From NCBI RefSeq assembly GCF_005048225.1, contig NZ_SUNI01000019.1:1-64000 (forward strand): 64,000 nt of DNA, read 5' to 3'. Position numbers and translations under genes: made by a program. Of the stretch, positions 36,611-45,871 are shown in pieces. This stretch comes from Paracoccus gahaiensis (GTDB lineage Bacteria > Pseudomonadota > Alphaproteobacteria > Rhodobacterales > Rhodobacteraceae). How positions within the stretch are numbered: position 1 is the first letter of the stretch; the number at the start of each line of letters is the position of its first letter. The notes below the pieces were generated by a model. That model was not told the origin of the DNA and ran no database searches. It saw only the letters and a list, made by a program, of their open reading frames with translations.

Positions 36611-37288
36611 TCAGTCGCGGACATGAGCCAGGAGGCCCGCGCCGCCGCCGTCGATATCCATGTTCAGCGCGTCATAGGCCGCATCCGGGTCACGCGCGCG
36701 GATGGCGGTGACGATGCGGACATGGGGATGGGGGTCCCAGTTCGGCGGTAGCCCGCCATCATACAGATGCGACAGCAGAGGGCCGCAGCGCACCCACAGG
36801 TTGGAAACGACCTCATAGGACACGGGCAGGCGTGCGATTTCGCACAGCTTGAGGTGAAAGGAGGTGTTCAGCCCAATGGCACGTTCGAAATCGCCGCCAT
36901 CCTGCGCGGCGGCCAGATCGGCATGAATCCGTTCCAGCGCGTCCACAGCCTCGGGGGGGGCGGTTAGGGCGGCCTGCCGCGCGGCGTTGCCTTCTAGAAA
37001 GCCGCGCACGGTGCGGATCTCGACCAGCGTCGCCCGGGTCAGATGCGGGACCGAGATGCGGCCTTTGCCGTCGATGTCCAGCGCGCGCTCGGTCACCAGA
37101 CGCAGCAGCGCCTCGCGCATCGGCGTCGCACTGATACCAAAGCTTTTGGAAATAGGCCGCAGCGGCAGGTCGTCGCCAGGCTTCATCCGCCCCTCCATCA
37201 GCGCGCGGCGCAGATTGGTATAGGCCAGCTCGCTCAGGTTCTGACGCTGAATCGGCTTTATCCAACCGTTTTCAAAGGGTTCGTTCAT
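36611..37288 (-). CDS. GntR-family regulator (FCD type)
   Basis: A 225-residue regulator: winged HTH near residues 15-80 (LAYTNLRRALMEGRMKPGDDL, given as LRRALMEGRMKPGDDL; then SISATPMREALLRL-type segment GISATPMREALLRLV) and an all-helical FCD effector domain with metal-ligand-like histidines (NTSFHLKLCEIA). It is divergent from the long catabolic operon at 37413 and probably represses it. The ATG at 37288 follows AGGACC. Confidence 0.88.
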   Translation of the reverse strand: MNEPFENGWIKPIQRQNLSELAYTNLRRALMEGRMKPGDDLPLRPISKSFGISATPMREALLRLVTERALDIDGKGRISVPHLTRATLVEIRTVRGFLEGNAARQAALTAPPEAVDALERIHADLAAAQDGGDFERAIGLNTSFHLKLCEIARLPVSYEVVSNLWVRCGPLLSHLYDGGLPPNWDPHPHVRIVTAIRARDPDAAYDALNMDIDGGGAGLLAHVRD

Positions 37289-37335
37289 TCTATAGGTCCT
37301 CTGACTGCCAAGTCGGCAGATTTTGGTTGACTGAG

Positions 37336-37359
37336 TGTTATAACAAGTTACATATAACA
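37336..37359. promoter_or_regulatory. GntR-type operator
   Basis: A perfect palindrome TGTTATAACA (37336-37345) is followed by a repeated half-site TATAACA (37353-37359). It lies between the GntR start (37288) and the first operon gene (37413). FCD-type regulators often bind such TNGTNNACNA-like AT-rich palindromes. Confidence 0.65.
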
Positions 37360-37412
37360 TCAATGCGGCGCATGATGCGGTTGAGGAGCCAAATGCGCCA
37401 TCGGGGGATCTT

Positions 37413-38456
37413 ATGCTAGCCTTACGCAAAATCACCCCCGCTGCGGGGATCGATCTGACCGATCAACCGGCACCTGCCATGCCACAACCGGGCTGGATCG
37501 TCGTCACGGTCCATGCCGCCGGGATTTGTGGCAGCGACCTGCATGCGGATGCCTGGGACGCGTCCTATAACTTCATGGCATCCAGCCTGCCGCTAACATT
37601 GGGTCATGAATTCGCAGGTATCGTGGACAGCGTGGGTGCAGACGTCACGGATCTCGCACCCGGCGACCCGGTCGTTTGCAAGCCCACCATAACCTGCGGC
37701 GCCTGCCCGGCCTGCCGGGCGGACGATCCGCAGGGGTGCACCGCTCGGCGCATCATCGGGCTGCATCTAGATGGCGGCTTTGCGCCACTGGTCGCGATCC
37801 CTGCGGACAATGCGCGCGCCCTGCCCCGCGATCTGCCGCTTGATGTCGCCGCGCTGGCCGAGCCTCTGGCGGTTTCGGTCACGGCGGTAGATGTGGCCGT
37901 TGTTCAACCTGGCCATCGCGTGGCGGTGCTGGGCCCCGGCCCCATCGGGCTGGGCATCGCGCTGGTGGCGCAGGCGCGCGGCGCCCATGTGTTGCTGGTG
38001 GGGCTGAACGACACGCTCCGGCTGGACCGAGCCCGCGCCATGGGGGTCGATGCTTGTGCCGATCTGCGCGACAGCGCCCTGCCCCAGGCTATCGCCCGCC
38101 ATCTGGGCGCCGCGCCCGATATCGTAATCGAGGCAACCGGCCATCCGAGCAGCGTCATCGAAGCGCTGCAAGCAGTGCGCTCGGGCGGCGTCGTCACCGT
38201 CGCAGGCATCCATGGCGCTGCGCTGTCGCTTGATCTGAATCTGCTGGTGCGCGGCAAGAAGCAACTGCGCGGCACACATGACTCCACCCGCCAAGCCTTT
38301 GCCGAGGCGATCGCCCGGCTGGCGGCGGACCCCGGACGCTACGCGGGCATGATCTCACACCGCCTGCCCTTGTCGCAGGCGCGGCAAGGCTTTGACCTGG
38401 CCCGCAGCCGCGCCGCCCAGAAAGTGATGCTGTTCCCGCAGGAGACACCAGAATGA
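37413..38456 (+). CDS. zinc-dependent alcohol dehydrogenase
   Basis: A 347-residue MDR enzyme: catalytic zinc ligands in AGICGSDLHAD and GHEFAG, structural zinc cysteines in ITCGACPACRADDPQGC, and cofactor loop LGPGPIGLGIALVAQ. It resembles sorbitol/threonine dehydrogenases and oxidises a secondary alcohol or polyol. It is first in the operon, behind GGGGGATC, and its stop overlaps the next start by 4 bp. Confidence 0.9.
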   Translation: MLALRKITPAAGIDLTDQPAPAMPQPGWIVVTVHAAGICGSDLHADAWDASYNFMASSLPLTLGHEFAGIVDSVGADVTDLAPGDPVVCKPTITCGACPACRADDPQGCTARRIIGLHLDGGFAPLVAIPADNARALPRDLPLDVAALAEPLAVSVTAVDVAVVQPGHRVAVLGPGPIGLGIALVAQARGAHVLLVGLNDTLRLDRARAMGVDACADLRDSALPQAIARHLGAAPDIVIEATGHPSSVIEALQAVRSGGVVTVAGIHGAALSLDLNLLVRGKKQLRGTHDSTRQAFAEAIARLAADPGRYAGMISHRLPLSQARQGFDLARSRAAQKVMLFPQETPE

Positions 38457-39463
38457 CAGACATGCAGATTCCCTCAGTCGTGGCAACGCGACCCGGCGGT
38501 CCCGAGGTGCTGGACATCGTCACCCGTACGTTGCCGACTCTGAAACACGGCGAGATGCATGTCCGCGTCCATGCCGCCGGCGTGAACCGCCCCGACGCCA
38601 TGCAGCGCGAAGGGGCCTATCCCCCGCCCGCCGGGGTCACCGATGTCCTTGGCCTGGAACTGTCGGGCGAGGTCATGGCCACGTCCCCCGATGTCACCCG
38701 CTTTCGTCCGGGCGACCGGATCATGGCGCTGGTCGCGGGCGGGGCCTATGCGCACGAGGCCGTCGTGCAGGCCGATGTCTGCCTGCCCATCCCCGATGGC
38801 CTGTCCATGATCGAGGCCGCCGGTATCCCCGAGACTTATTTCACGGTCTGGAGCAACCTGTTCCAGCGCGCTGGCTTGACCGCAGGGGAAACCGTCTTGA
38901 TCCATGGCGGCACATCGGGCATCGGCGTCACCGCGACGCTGCTGGCCCGCGCCTTGGGCGCACGTGTCATCACCACCTGCGGCAGCGATGACAAATGCCG
39001 CGCATCCGAACGGATCGGGGCCAGCGCATCGCTCAACTACCGCACGGGCGATTTCGTGGCCGAGGCGCGCGCCCTGACCGGGGGCCGCGGCCCCGAGGTG
39101 ATCCTCGACATGGTCGGCGGCCCCTATATGCAGCGCAATCTGGATCTGGTGGCCGAGGACGGGCGCATCGCCCAGATCGCCTTTCAGCAGGGTTCGCAGG
39201 CGCAGATGAATATGGGGCCGCTGCTGTTCAAGCGACTGACCCTGACCGGATCGACCCTGCGCGCGCGTCCCGTGGCTATGAAGGCCGTGCTGGCCCGCGC
39301 GGTCGAGGATCAGGTCCTGCCGCTGATCATGACGGGGGGCGCGCACCCGCTGATCGATTCCACCTTCGATCTGGGCGACGTGCGCGCGGCCCATGCCCGG
39401 CTGGAGGCCTCGGCCCATGCCGGCAAGATCATCCTAACAACCCCCGCCTGCACCAAGGAGTGA
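38453..39463 (+). CDS. NAD(P)H:quinone oxidoreductase, zinc-free MDR family
   Basis: A 336-residue medium-chain reductase without the zinc motifs: AAGVNRPDAMQREGAYPPP, LGLELSGEV and HGGTSGIGVTATLLARALGA. It is close to PIG3/QOR-type enzymes that reduce quinones or enones. AGGAGA precedes the ATG, and it is translationally coupled to the preceding dehydrogenase. Confidence 0.9.
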   Translation: MTDMQIPSVVATRPGGPEVLDIVTRTLPTLKHGEMHVRVHAAGVNRPDAMQREGAYPPPAGVTDVLGLELSGEVMATSPDVTRFRPGDRIMALVAGGAYAHEAVVQADVCLPIPDGLSMIEAAGIPETYFTVWSNLFQRAGLTAGETVLIHGGTSGIGVTATLLARALGARVITTCGSDDKCRASERIGASASLNYRTGDFVAEARALTGGRGPEVILDMVGGPYMQRNLDLVAEDGRIAQIAFQQGSQAQMNMGPLLFKRLTLTGSTLRARPVAMKAVLARAVEDQVLPLIMTGGAHPLIDSTFDLGDVRAAHARLEASAHAGKIILTTPACTKE

Positions 39464-39467
39464 CGGA

Positions 39468-41174
39468 ATGAAGGACGCCCATACACCCACCCGGACAGGG
39501 GCGCAGATCGTGGCCCGCGCATTGCAACGCCACGGGGTCACCCAGGTCTTCGGCCAGTCGATCCCCTCGGCCCTGTTTCTGGCGGCCCCGAATTTCGGGA
39601 TCACGCAGGTCGGCTATCGCACCGAAAACGCGGGCGCCGCGATGGCCGATGCCTATGCGCGCCTGTCGGGCCGTGTGGCTGTGGTGACAGCGCAGAACGG
39701 CCCCGCCGCGACCCTGCTGGTGCCCGGTCTGGCCGAGGCGCTGAAGGCTTCGATCCCCATCGTCGCCATCGTGCAGGACGTGCATCGTCTAAACACCGAC
39801 CGCAATGCGTTTCAGGAACTGGACCATCTGGCGCTGTTCCAAGGGGTCGCCAAATGGGTGCGCCGCGTGTCCGAGATCTCGCGGCTGGAAGATTACATCG
39901 ACATGGCCTTTGTTGCGGCCGCCACGGGCCGGGCGGGTCCGGCGGTGCTAATGGTCCCGGTCGATCTGTTCGACGAGGAAACGGCTGCCCCCAATACCGA
40001 GCGCGAGGGGTTTGGGCATTATCCGCTTGATCCCACAGCTCCCGATCCGGCGCGTCTGGCTGAGGCGGCGCAGCTGCTTGCCGGAGCGCAGCGCCCACTG
40101 ATCGTCGCGGGCGGCGGCGTGCATTCGGCAGGCGCCCATGCAGCACTGGCCCGGCTGCAGGACCTGGGATTCCCCGTCGCCACCACCGTCATGGGCAAGG
40201 GGTCGGTGGACGAGACTCATCCCCTGTCCCTTGGCGTCGTGAGCTATTTCATGGGACCCGGCGCGCGGGCCGAGGGGCTTGCGCAGATGGTGGGTGACGC
40301 CGATGTCATCGTGCTGGCGGGCACGCGCACCAACCAGAACGGCACCGACAGTTGGAGCCTGTATCCCCGCACCGCCCGCTATATCCATCTGGACATTGAC
40401 GGGGCCGAGGTCGGGCGCAACTATCCCGCCCTGCGTCTGGTCGGTGATGCGCGCCTTGGGCTGGAGGGACTGACCGCCGCCCTGTCCGCCCATGACCTTG
40501 CCCCCCGCCAGTCTGCCCGCCCTGTGACCGAAGGCCGGATCCGCGAGGCGCTGGCCACTGCGTCCCGCATGCAAGCCGCGTCCGAAGCCTCGCCCCTGCG
40601 CCCCGAGCGGGTGGTGGCCGAGATCGACCGCTTGATCACGCCCGACACGGTGGTGGTGGCCGACGCATCCTATTCCTCGATCTGGGTGGCGGATGGCATC
40701 ACCATCCGCAGGCCCGGTCAGCGCGTGCTGACCCCGCGCGGACTGGCGGGGCTGGGCTGGGGGCTGCCCTATGCCATCGGCGCCAAGGCAGCGCGTCCCG
40801 ATGCCCCGGTAATCTGCCTGACCGGCGACGGCGGGTTCGCTCATGTCTGGGCCGAGATCGAGACCGCGCGCCGCATGAGGTTGCCGGTCGTGGTGGTGGT
40901 GCTGAACAACCAGATCCTCGGCTATCAGAAACATGCCGAGCTAAGCCTGTTCGGAAGCCATACCGACGTCGTGCATTTCGACCCCGTCGATCATGCCGCC
41001 ATCGCACGCGCCTGCGGCGTCACCGGGGTCCGCATCGATCATGTCGATCAGTTGGCCCCGGCACTGCGCGATGCGCTGGCCTCGGACGAGGTGACCGTCA
41101 TCGACGTCGTCACCGACGAACGTGCCTATCCGCCTGTCACCAGCTTCACCGGCAAACAGGCACTGAATTACTGA
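39468..41174 (+). CDS. thiamine-pyrophosphate enzyme (acetolactate synthase-like)
   Basis: A 568-residue TPP enzyme with PYR, central and PP domains: proton-relay Glu in YRTENAGAAMADAYARLSG, and the Mg/TPP motif LTGDGGFAHVWAEIETA ending with VVLNNQILGY. It should decarboxylate or ligate a 2-oxo acid. The natural substrate is unknown, and acetolactate synthesis is not implied because no regulatory subunit is nearby. AAGGAG precedes the ATG. Confidence 0.88.
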   Translation: MKDAHTPTRTGAQIVARALQRHGVTQVFGQSIPSALFLAAPNFGITQVGYRTENAGAAMADAYARLSGRVAVVTAQNGPAATLLVPGLAEALKASIPIVAIVQDVHRLNTDRNAFQELDHLALFQGVAKWVRRVSEISRLEDYIDMAFVAAATGRAGPAVLMVPVDLFDEETAAPNTEREGFGHYPLDPTAPDPARLAEAAQLLAGAQRPLIVAGGGVHSAGAHAALARLQDLGFPVATTVMGKGSVDETHPLSLGVVSYFMGPGARAEGLAQMVGDADVIVLAGTRTNQNGTDSWSLYPRTARYIHLDIDGAEVGRNYPALRLVGDARLGLEGLTAALSAHDLAPRQSARPVTEGRIREALATASRMQAASEASPLRPERVVAEIDRLITPDTVVVADASYSSIWVADGITIRRPGQRVLTPRGLAGLGWGLPYAIGAKAARPDAPVICLTGDGGFAHVWAEIETARRMRLPVVVVVLNNQILGYQKHAELSLFGSHTDVVHFDPVDHAAIARACGVTGVRIDHVDQLAPALRDALASDEVTVIDVVTDERAYPPVTSFTGKQALNY

Positions 41175-41198
41175 CCACATATCTGGGAGGATATCATC

Positions 41199-42398
41199 AT
41201 GACCATCAAGACCTATCTGACAGGCACCGCCCTTGCGCTGGCTCTTGCCTCGCCCGCCCTCGCCGAGGTCAAGTTCGGCTCTCTCTATCCGATCAGCGGC
41301 CCGCTGGCCCTGCTGGGCGAGGAGAGCGCCCGCGGGCTGGAGATCGCCGTCGATGAAATTAACGCCGCAGGCGGCCTGCAGGGCGAACAGATTGTGCTGG
41401 AACGCGGCGATGCGGTCGACAACAATCAGGCCACCGGCGAGGCGCGCCGGCTGATTTCCTTTGTCGGCGTCAAGGGCATCTTTGGCAGCTATTCGTCGGC
41501 CCGCGCCATCGCGGCCTCGCAGGTCAGCGAACTGGCGGGGGTCCCCTATTTCGAATTGGGCGCCGTGGCCGACGAGGTGACGGGGCGCGGTCTGGAATAC
41601 CTGTTCCGCACCAACCCCACCGCCGCCCATATGGGCGCCGACTCCATCACCCTGCTGGTAGATAGCATCGCGCCGGGTTTGGGCAAGTCGCCCGAAGAAC
41701 TGACGCTTGGCATCATCTATGAGGATTCGTCCTATGGCACCTCGGTCGCGGGCCATCAGGAAACCCACGCGAAAGAGGCCGGGCTAAATGTCGCAGTCAA
41801 GGCGCATTACGCTGCCAACAGCGTGGACATGTCGTCCATCGTGCTGAGCCTGCGCGAAGCGGGCGTGGATGTGGTCCTGCAGACCTCGTACCAGAATGAC
41901 TCCGTGCTGTTCCTGCAGCAGGCGAACGAGGCTGGCTACGAGCCGCTGGCGATCATCGGCGGCGGTGGCGGCTATTCGATGCAGCCCACCGCCGATGCGG
42001 TCGGCCATGACGTGATCGACGGGGTCTTCGACGTCGATTTCACCCAGTTTGCCGTTAATACCGAGGCCACCCCGGGGCTGGAGGAATTCATCACCGCCTA
42101 TGAAGAAAAATACGGCACCGCCCCGCGTTCGGGACACTCGCTGGCCAATTATGTCGGCGCCAAGGTGATCCTGGAGGCTATCGCTGCCGGCGAAGGGTTC
42201 GAACCCGATCAGATCGTCGCCGCCATGCAGGCCGTGGACGTTCCTCAGGGCGCGACCGCCGCAGGCTATGGCGTGAAGTTTGGGGAAAACAACCAGAACG
42301 AACGGGCCACGATGATGGGCATGCAGTGGCAGGACGGGCGTTTGGTGACGATCTTCCCCGAGGACGCCGCCGTCGCCGAGATCCGCTTCAACAACTGA
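41199..42398 (+). CDS. branched-chain-type ABC binding protein (LivJ-like)
   Basis: A 399-residue periplasmic binding protein with a signal peptide ending near SPALAE, then the type I fold (VKFGSLYPISGPLALLGEES; GIFGSYSSARAIAASQVSEL; AHYAANSVDMSSIVLSLREA). The LivJ family also binds aromatic acids, amides and polyol-type ligands; the ligand here is unknown. A GGGAGG site is present. A stem-loop follows the gene and may keep its expression above that of the membrane parts. Confidence 0.9.
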   Translation: MTIKTYLTGTALALALASPALAEVKFGSLYPISGPLALLGEESARGLEIAVDEINAAGGLQGEQIVLERGDAVDNNQATGEARRLISFVGVKGIFGSYSSARAIAASQVSELAGVPYFELGAVADEVTGRGLEYLFRTNPTAAHMGADSITLLVDSIAPGLGKSPEELTLGIIYEDSSYGTSVAGHQETHAKEAGLNVAVKAHYAANSVDMSSIVLSLREAGVDVVLQTSYQNDSVLFLQQANEAGYEPLAIIGGGGGYSMQPTADAVGHDVIDGVFDVDFTQFAVNTEATPGLEEFITAYEEKYGTAPRSGHSLANYVGAKVILEAIAAGEGFEPDQIVAAMQAVDVPQGATAAGYGVKFGENNQNERATMMGMQWQDGRLVTIFPEDAAVAEIRFNN

Positions 42399-42405
42399 TC
42401 CTGCC

Positions 42406-42434
42406 GGGGCGGCCGGCGTGCCGCCCCCCCTTTT
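42406..42434 (+). terminator. attenuating stem-loop after the binding-protein gene
   Basis: GGGGCGGC (42406-42413) pairs with GCCGCCCC (42420-42427) around a 6-base loop, followed by CCC and TTTT. It lies inside the operon between the binding-protein and livH-like genes, so it probably ends only part of the transcripts. Confidence 0.72.
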
Positions 42435-42449
42435 CCGGGGACGCCAGAC

Positions 42450-43334
42450 ATGACAACATTTCTTCAAATCATCACGAACGGTCTGATGCTGGGGGGTCTG
42501 TTCGCGATCGTCGCCATCGGGCTGACGCTGATCTTCGGGATCGTCAAGGTCGTGAACTTTGCCCATGGCGAGTTCCTGATGGTCGGCATGTTCCTGACCT
42601 GGATGATCACCACGCGCATGGGGCTGCACCCCTTTGCCTCGGTCATTCTGGTCGTCCCGGCCATGTTCGTGCTGGGCGCCCTGACGCAGCGCCTGCTGAT
42701 CCAGCCGCTAATGGGGGCCGAGGATGACCATGTCCAGATCTTCGCCACCGTCGGCCTGTCCACTGCGCTGATGAACCTGGCGCTGCTGACCTATGGCGCC
42801 GATATCGCCAATACCCCGACCTTCGGCCTGCGCGCGCCCATCGAGCTGGGGCCGGTGCGCATCCTGACCGGGCAGCTGTACATCTTTCTGGCCGCCATCG
42901 CGCTGGTCATCGCCCTGCAACTGTTTCTCAAGAACAGCCAGACCGGACGCGCCATCCGCGCCGTGGCCCAGCACCGGGTCGCCGCCGAGTTGATGGGCGT
43001 GAACGTGCCGCGCATCTATATCCTCAGCTTCGGTCTAGGCGCTGCCTGTGTCGGGTTGGCCGCCGTGCTGATCGCACCGCTTTATCCAACCTCGTCCAAT
43101 ATCGGCACCTATTTCGTGCTGACCGCCTTTGTGGTGGTGGTGCTGGGCGGTCTGGGGTCGATCCCCGGCGCCTTCTTCGGCGCGATGGTCATCGGCATCG
43201 TCGACAGCGCCGCCGGATATTACATCGGGTCCGGCCTGCGCGAAGCCGTCGTCTTCGGCCTTTTCCTCGTCATCCTAATCCTGCGGCCCTCTGGGCTGTT
43301 CGGCAAGCGGATGACCCTGTCGCACCTGTCCTGA
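42450..43334 (+). CDS. branched-chain-type ABC permease (LivH-like)
   Basis: A 294-residue permease: NGLMLGGLFAIVAIGLTLIF, KVVNFAHGEFLMVGMF, MGVNVPRIYILSFGLGA and VVVLGGLGSIPGAFFGAMV are typical LivH segments. It partners with the LivM half of the next gene. The GGGGACG site precedes the ATG. Confidence 0.92.
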   Translation: MTTFLQIITNGLMLGGLFAIVAIGLTLIFGIVKVVNFAHGEFLMVGMFLTWMITTRMGLHPFASVILVVPAMFVLGALTQRLLIQPLMGAEDDHVQIFATVGLSTALMNLALLTYGADIANTPTFGLRAPIELGPVRILTGQLYIFLAAIALVIALQLFLKNSQTGRAIRAVAQHRVAAELMGVNVPRIYILSFGLGAACVGLAAVLIAPLYPTSSNIGTYFVLTAFVVVVLGGLGSIPGAFFGAMVIGIVDSAAGYYIGSGLREAVVFGLFLVILILRPSGLFGKRMTLSHLS

Positions 43335-43344
43335 GGACCCCGTC

Positions 43345-45177
43345 ATGAGCCATTCAGACATCTCCGCCGGGCCGGACACGTCCCCCGGCCAGGCCCACTC
43401 GCGCCGCGGCGCCATCGCACTGGCGGGCCTGCTGGCCGCCCTTCTGGTCATCCCGCTGGTCATCGACAACGCCTTCGTGTCGCATATTTTCATTACCATC
43501 TGCCTATTCGCGGCCCTGTCTACTGCCTGGAACATCGTTGGCGGCTTTGCCGGGCAGATGTCGCTTGGCCATGCGATGTTCTACGGCATCGGCGCTTATG
43601 TCGGCATGATCCTGTTCCAAATAGGCATCTCGCCCTGGCTGGGCATGTTCGCGGGGGCCGCCGTGGCCGCCTTGGTGGGCATGGTGATTTCCTATCCATG
43701 TTTCCGGCTGAAGGGGCCGTTCTTTACACTGGCCTCGATCGCCTTTCTCGAGGTGATGCGCGTGCTGGCGCTGCAATTCACCAGTGTCACCGGTGGCGCC
43801 ACGGGCATGATGATCGACCTGCGGCTTGGCTGGACATGGATGGTCTTTCGCGAACGCTGGCCGTCGCTGTTGATCGTCTTCGGCATGCTGCTGATCACGC
43901 TGGCCGTGGCCTGGGCGATCCGCCGGTCGCGCCTCGGCTTTCATCTGGTGGCCACGCGGGAACGCGAATCCGCTGCCAAGGCCGCTGGCGTGCGCACCGT
44001 GCGCGTCCGGCTGATCGCGGTCGCCATCTCATCCGCGCTCTGTGCGATGCTGGGCACGTTCCATGCCATGTATCTGACCTTCATCGAGCCTGCGGCCATG
44101 TTTTCGCTGGTCTTCTCGATCCAGATCGCGATGTTCGCGCTGATCGGCGGCATCGGGACGGTCACCGGCCCGCTGCTGGGTGCGGTGCTGCTGGTCCCGA
44201 TCACCGAATGGGCGCGGGCCTCGCTTGGCTCGTCCGCTCTCGGGCTGCATGGATTTGTCTATGGCATGGTGCTGATCATGTTCGTACTGTTCATGCCCAA
44301 CGGCATCATGAGTGTCATCAAGCGCTTCATCACCCCAAAGCCCCCCACCGACGAGCCGACGACGACCGAGACCGGCCCGATCAGTGCACCTGCAAAGGCG
44401 GCCGAGGCCCCTTCGCCCGACCGGGCAGGCATCGGGTCCGACATCCTGCGGGTCGAAGGGCTGAACAAGAATTTCGGCGGACTGGCCGTGACCCGCGACG
44501 TCAACTTTACTCTGCGCGAGGGCGAAATTCTGGGCATGATCGGTCCCAACGGGGCGGGCAAGACCACCGTGTTCAACATGATCTCGGGCTTTTTGGCCCA
44601 GGATTCGGGTACGGTGTCGCTTCGCGGCCCGGACGGGCAGTTCCACCAGCCCAACAACCCCGCCGATTTCGCAGCCCTCGGTCTGGGCCGTACTTTCCAG
44701 ATCGTGCAACCCTTCGCTGCCATGTCGGTAGAGGAAAACATCATGGTCGGCGCCTTCCACCGCCACCATGATGAAAAGAACGCCCGCGAGGCTGCGCGCC
44801 AGACGGCGTGGAAGATGGGTCTTGGCCCGCTGCTTCAAGCAGAGGCACGGGGCCTGACCATCGGCGGCCTGAAGCGGCTGGAGGTCGCCCGCGTCATGGC
44901 AATGGAGCCGCGCGTCTTGCTGCTGGACGAGGTGATGGCGGGCATCAACCAGACCGATGTGCGCCGAGCCATCGACCTGATGCTGTCGATCCGCGACGGC
45001 GGCGTGTCCATCATCGCCATCGAACATGTCATGCAGGCGGTCATGTCGCTGTCCGACCGGGTGATCGTGCTGGCCTCGGGCGAGGTGATCGCCCAAGGGC
45101 GCCCGCAGGATGTTGTGCGCGATCCGCAGGTGATCGAGGCCTATCTTGGCAAGGAGTTTGCCGATGCTCACGCTTAA
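43345..45177 (+). CDS. fused permease-ATPase (LivM-LivG)
   Basis: A 610-residue fusion. Residues about 1-325 are a LivM permease (AALSTAWNIVGGFAGQMSLG; GIGTVTGPLLGAV). A Pro/Thr/Ala-rich linker of about 40 residues follows. Residues about 366-610 are a LivG ATPase with Walker A GPNGAGKTT near 400, a changed signature (LTIGGLKRLEVARVM instead of LSGGQ) and Walker B LLLDEVMAGI with Val after the Glu. Separate LivM and LivG chains are the norm. The frame is continuous, so the fusion is real in this sequence. Confidence 0.9.
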   Translation: MSHSDISAGPDTSPGQAHSRRGAIALAGLLAALLVIPLVIDNAFVSHIFITICLFAALSTAWNIVGGFAGQMSLGHAMFYGIGAYVGMILFQIGISPWLGMFAGAAVAALVGMVISYPCFRLKGPFFTLASIAFLEVMRVLALQFTSVTGGATGMMIDLRLGWTWMVFRERWPSLLIVFGMLLITLAVAWAIRRSRLGFHLVATRERESAAKAAGVRTVRVRLIAVAISSALCAMLGTFHAMYLTFIEPAAMFSLVFSIQIAMFALIGGIGTVTGPLLGAVLLVPITEWARASLGSSALGLHGFVYGMVLIMFVLFMPNGIMSVIKRFITPKPPTDEPTTTETGPISAPAKAAEAPSPDRAGIGSDILRVEGLNKNFGGLAVTRDVNFTLREGEILGMIGPNGAGKTTVFNMISGFLAQDSGTVSLRGPDGQFHQPNNPADFAALGLGRTFQIVQPFAAMSVEENIMVGAFHRHHDEKNAREAARQTAWKMGLGPLLQAEARGLTIGGLKRLEVARVMAMEPRVLLLDEVMAGINQTDVRRAIDLMLSIRDGGVSIIAIEHVMQAVMSLSDRVIVLASGEVIAQGRPQDVVRDPQVIEAYLGKEFADAHA

Positions 45178-45868
45178 AAACATCGATGCGGGCTATGGCC
45201 CGACCACCATCCTGCAGGATGTCAGCCTTGACGTTAAGGCCGGGGAGATCGTCACCATCGTCGGCGCCAACGGTGCGGGCAAGACGACGACGCTGCGCAC
45301 CATCGTGGGCCAGATCCTGCCGCGCCGGGGAAAGATCACCTTTCAGGGTGAAGATATCACCCGCCTGCACGCCCATGATGTCGTGGACCGGGGCATCATT
45401 CTGGTCCCCGAGGGGCGCCAGCTGTTTCCCGACATGACGGTGCGCGAAAATCTGCAGATGGGCACCTATCGCAAATCCGCCCGCAGCGATCAGGAAAGCC
45501 GGCTGGAAGAGGTTCTGACCCTCTTCCCCCGCGTCCGAGAAAGGCTGGACCAGAACGCCGCATCCCTGTCGGGCGGCGAACAGCAGATGGTCGCCATCGC
45601 GCGCGGCATGATGGCAAAGCCGACGCTTCTGATGTTCGACGAACCCTCCTTGGGACTGGCCCCGATCATCGTGTCGCAGGTCTTCGACGTGGTGCGTCAG
45701 ATCGCAGCCACGGGCACCACGGTGCTGATCGTGGAACAGAACGTCTTCACCACGCTGAAGGTCGCCGACCGGGGCTATGTGCTGGAAAACGGCAGCATCG
45801 TGCTGGCCGACACCGCGCCCGCGCTGCTGAAGAACGACCACATCCGCCGCGCCTACTTGGGGATCTGA
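45164..45868 (+). CDS. branched-chain-type ABC ATPase (LivF-like)
   Basis: A 234-residue ATPase: Walker A GANGAGKTTTLR, the LivF-typical IILVPEGRQLFPDMTVRENL, signature LSGGEQQMVAIARGM and Walker B LMFDEPSLGLAP. The ATG at 45164 follows AAGGAG and overlaps the livMG gene by 14 bp. It completes the importer together with LivJ, LivH and LivMG. Confidence 0.93.
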   Translation: MLTLKNIDAGYGPTTILQDVSLDVKAGEIVTIVGANGAGKTTTLRTIVGQILPRRGKITFQGEDITRLHAHDVVDRGIILVPEGRQLFPDMTVRENLQMGTYRKSARSDQESRLEEVLTLFPRVRERLDQNAASLSGGEQQMVAIARGMMAKPTLLMFDEPSLGLAPIIVSQVFDVVRQIAATGTTVLIVEQNVFTTLKVADRGYVLENGSIVLADTAPALLKNDHIRRAYLGI

Positions 45869-45871
45869 ACC

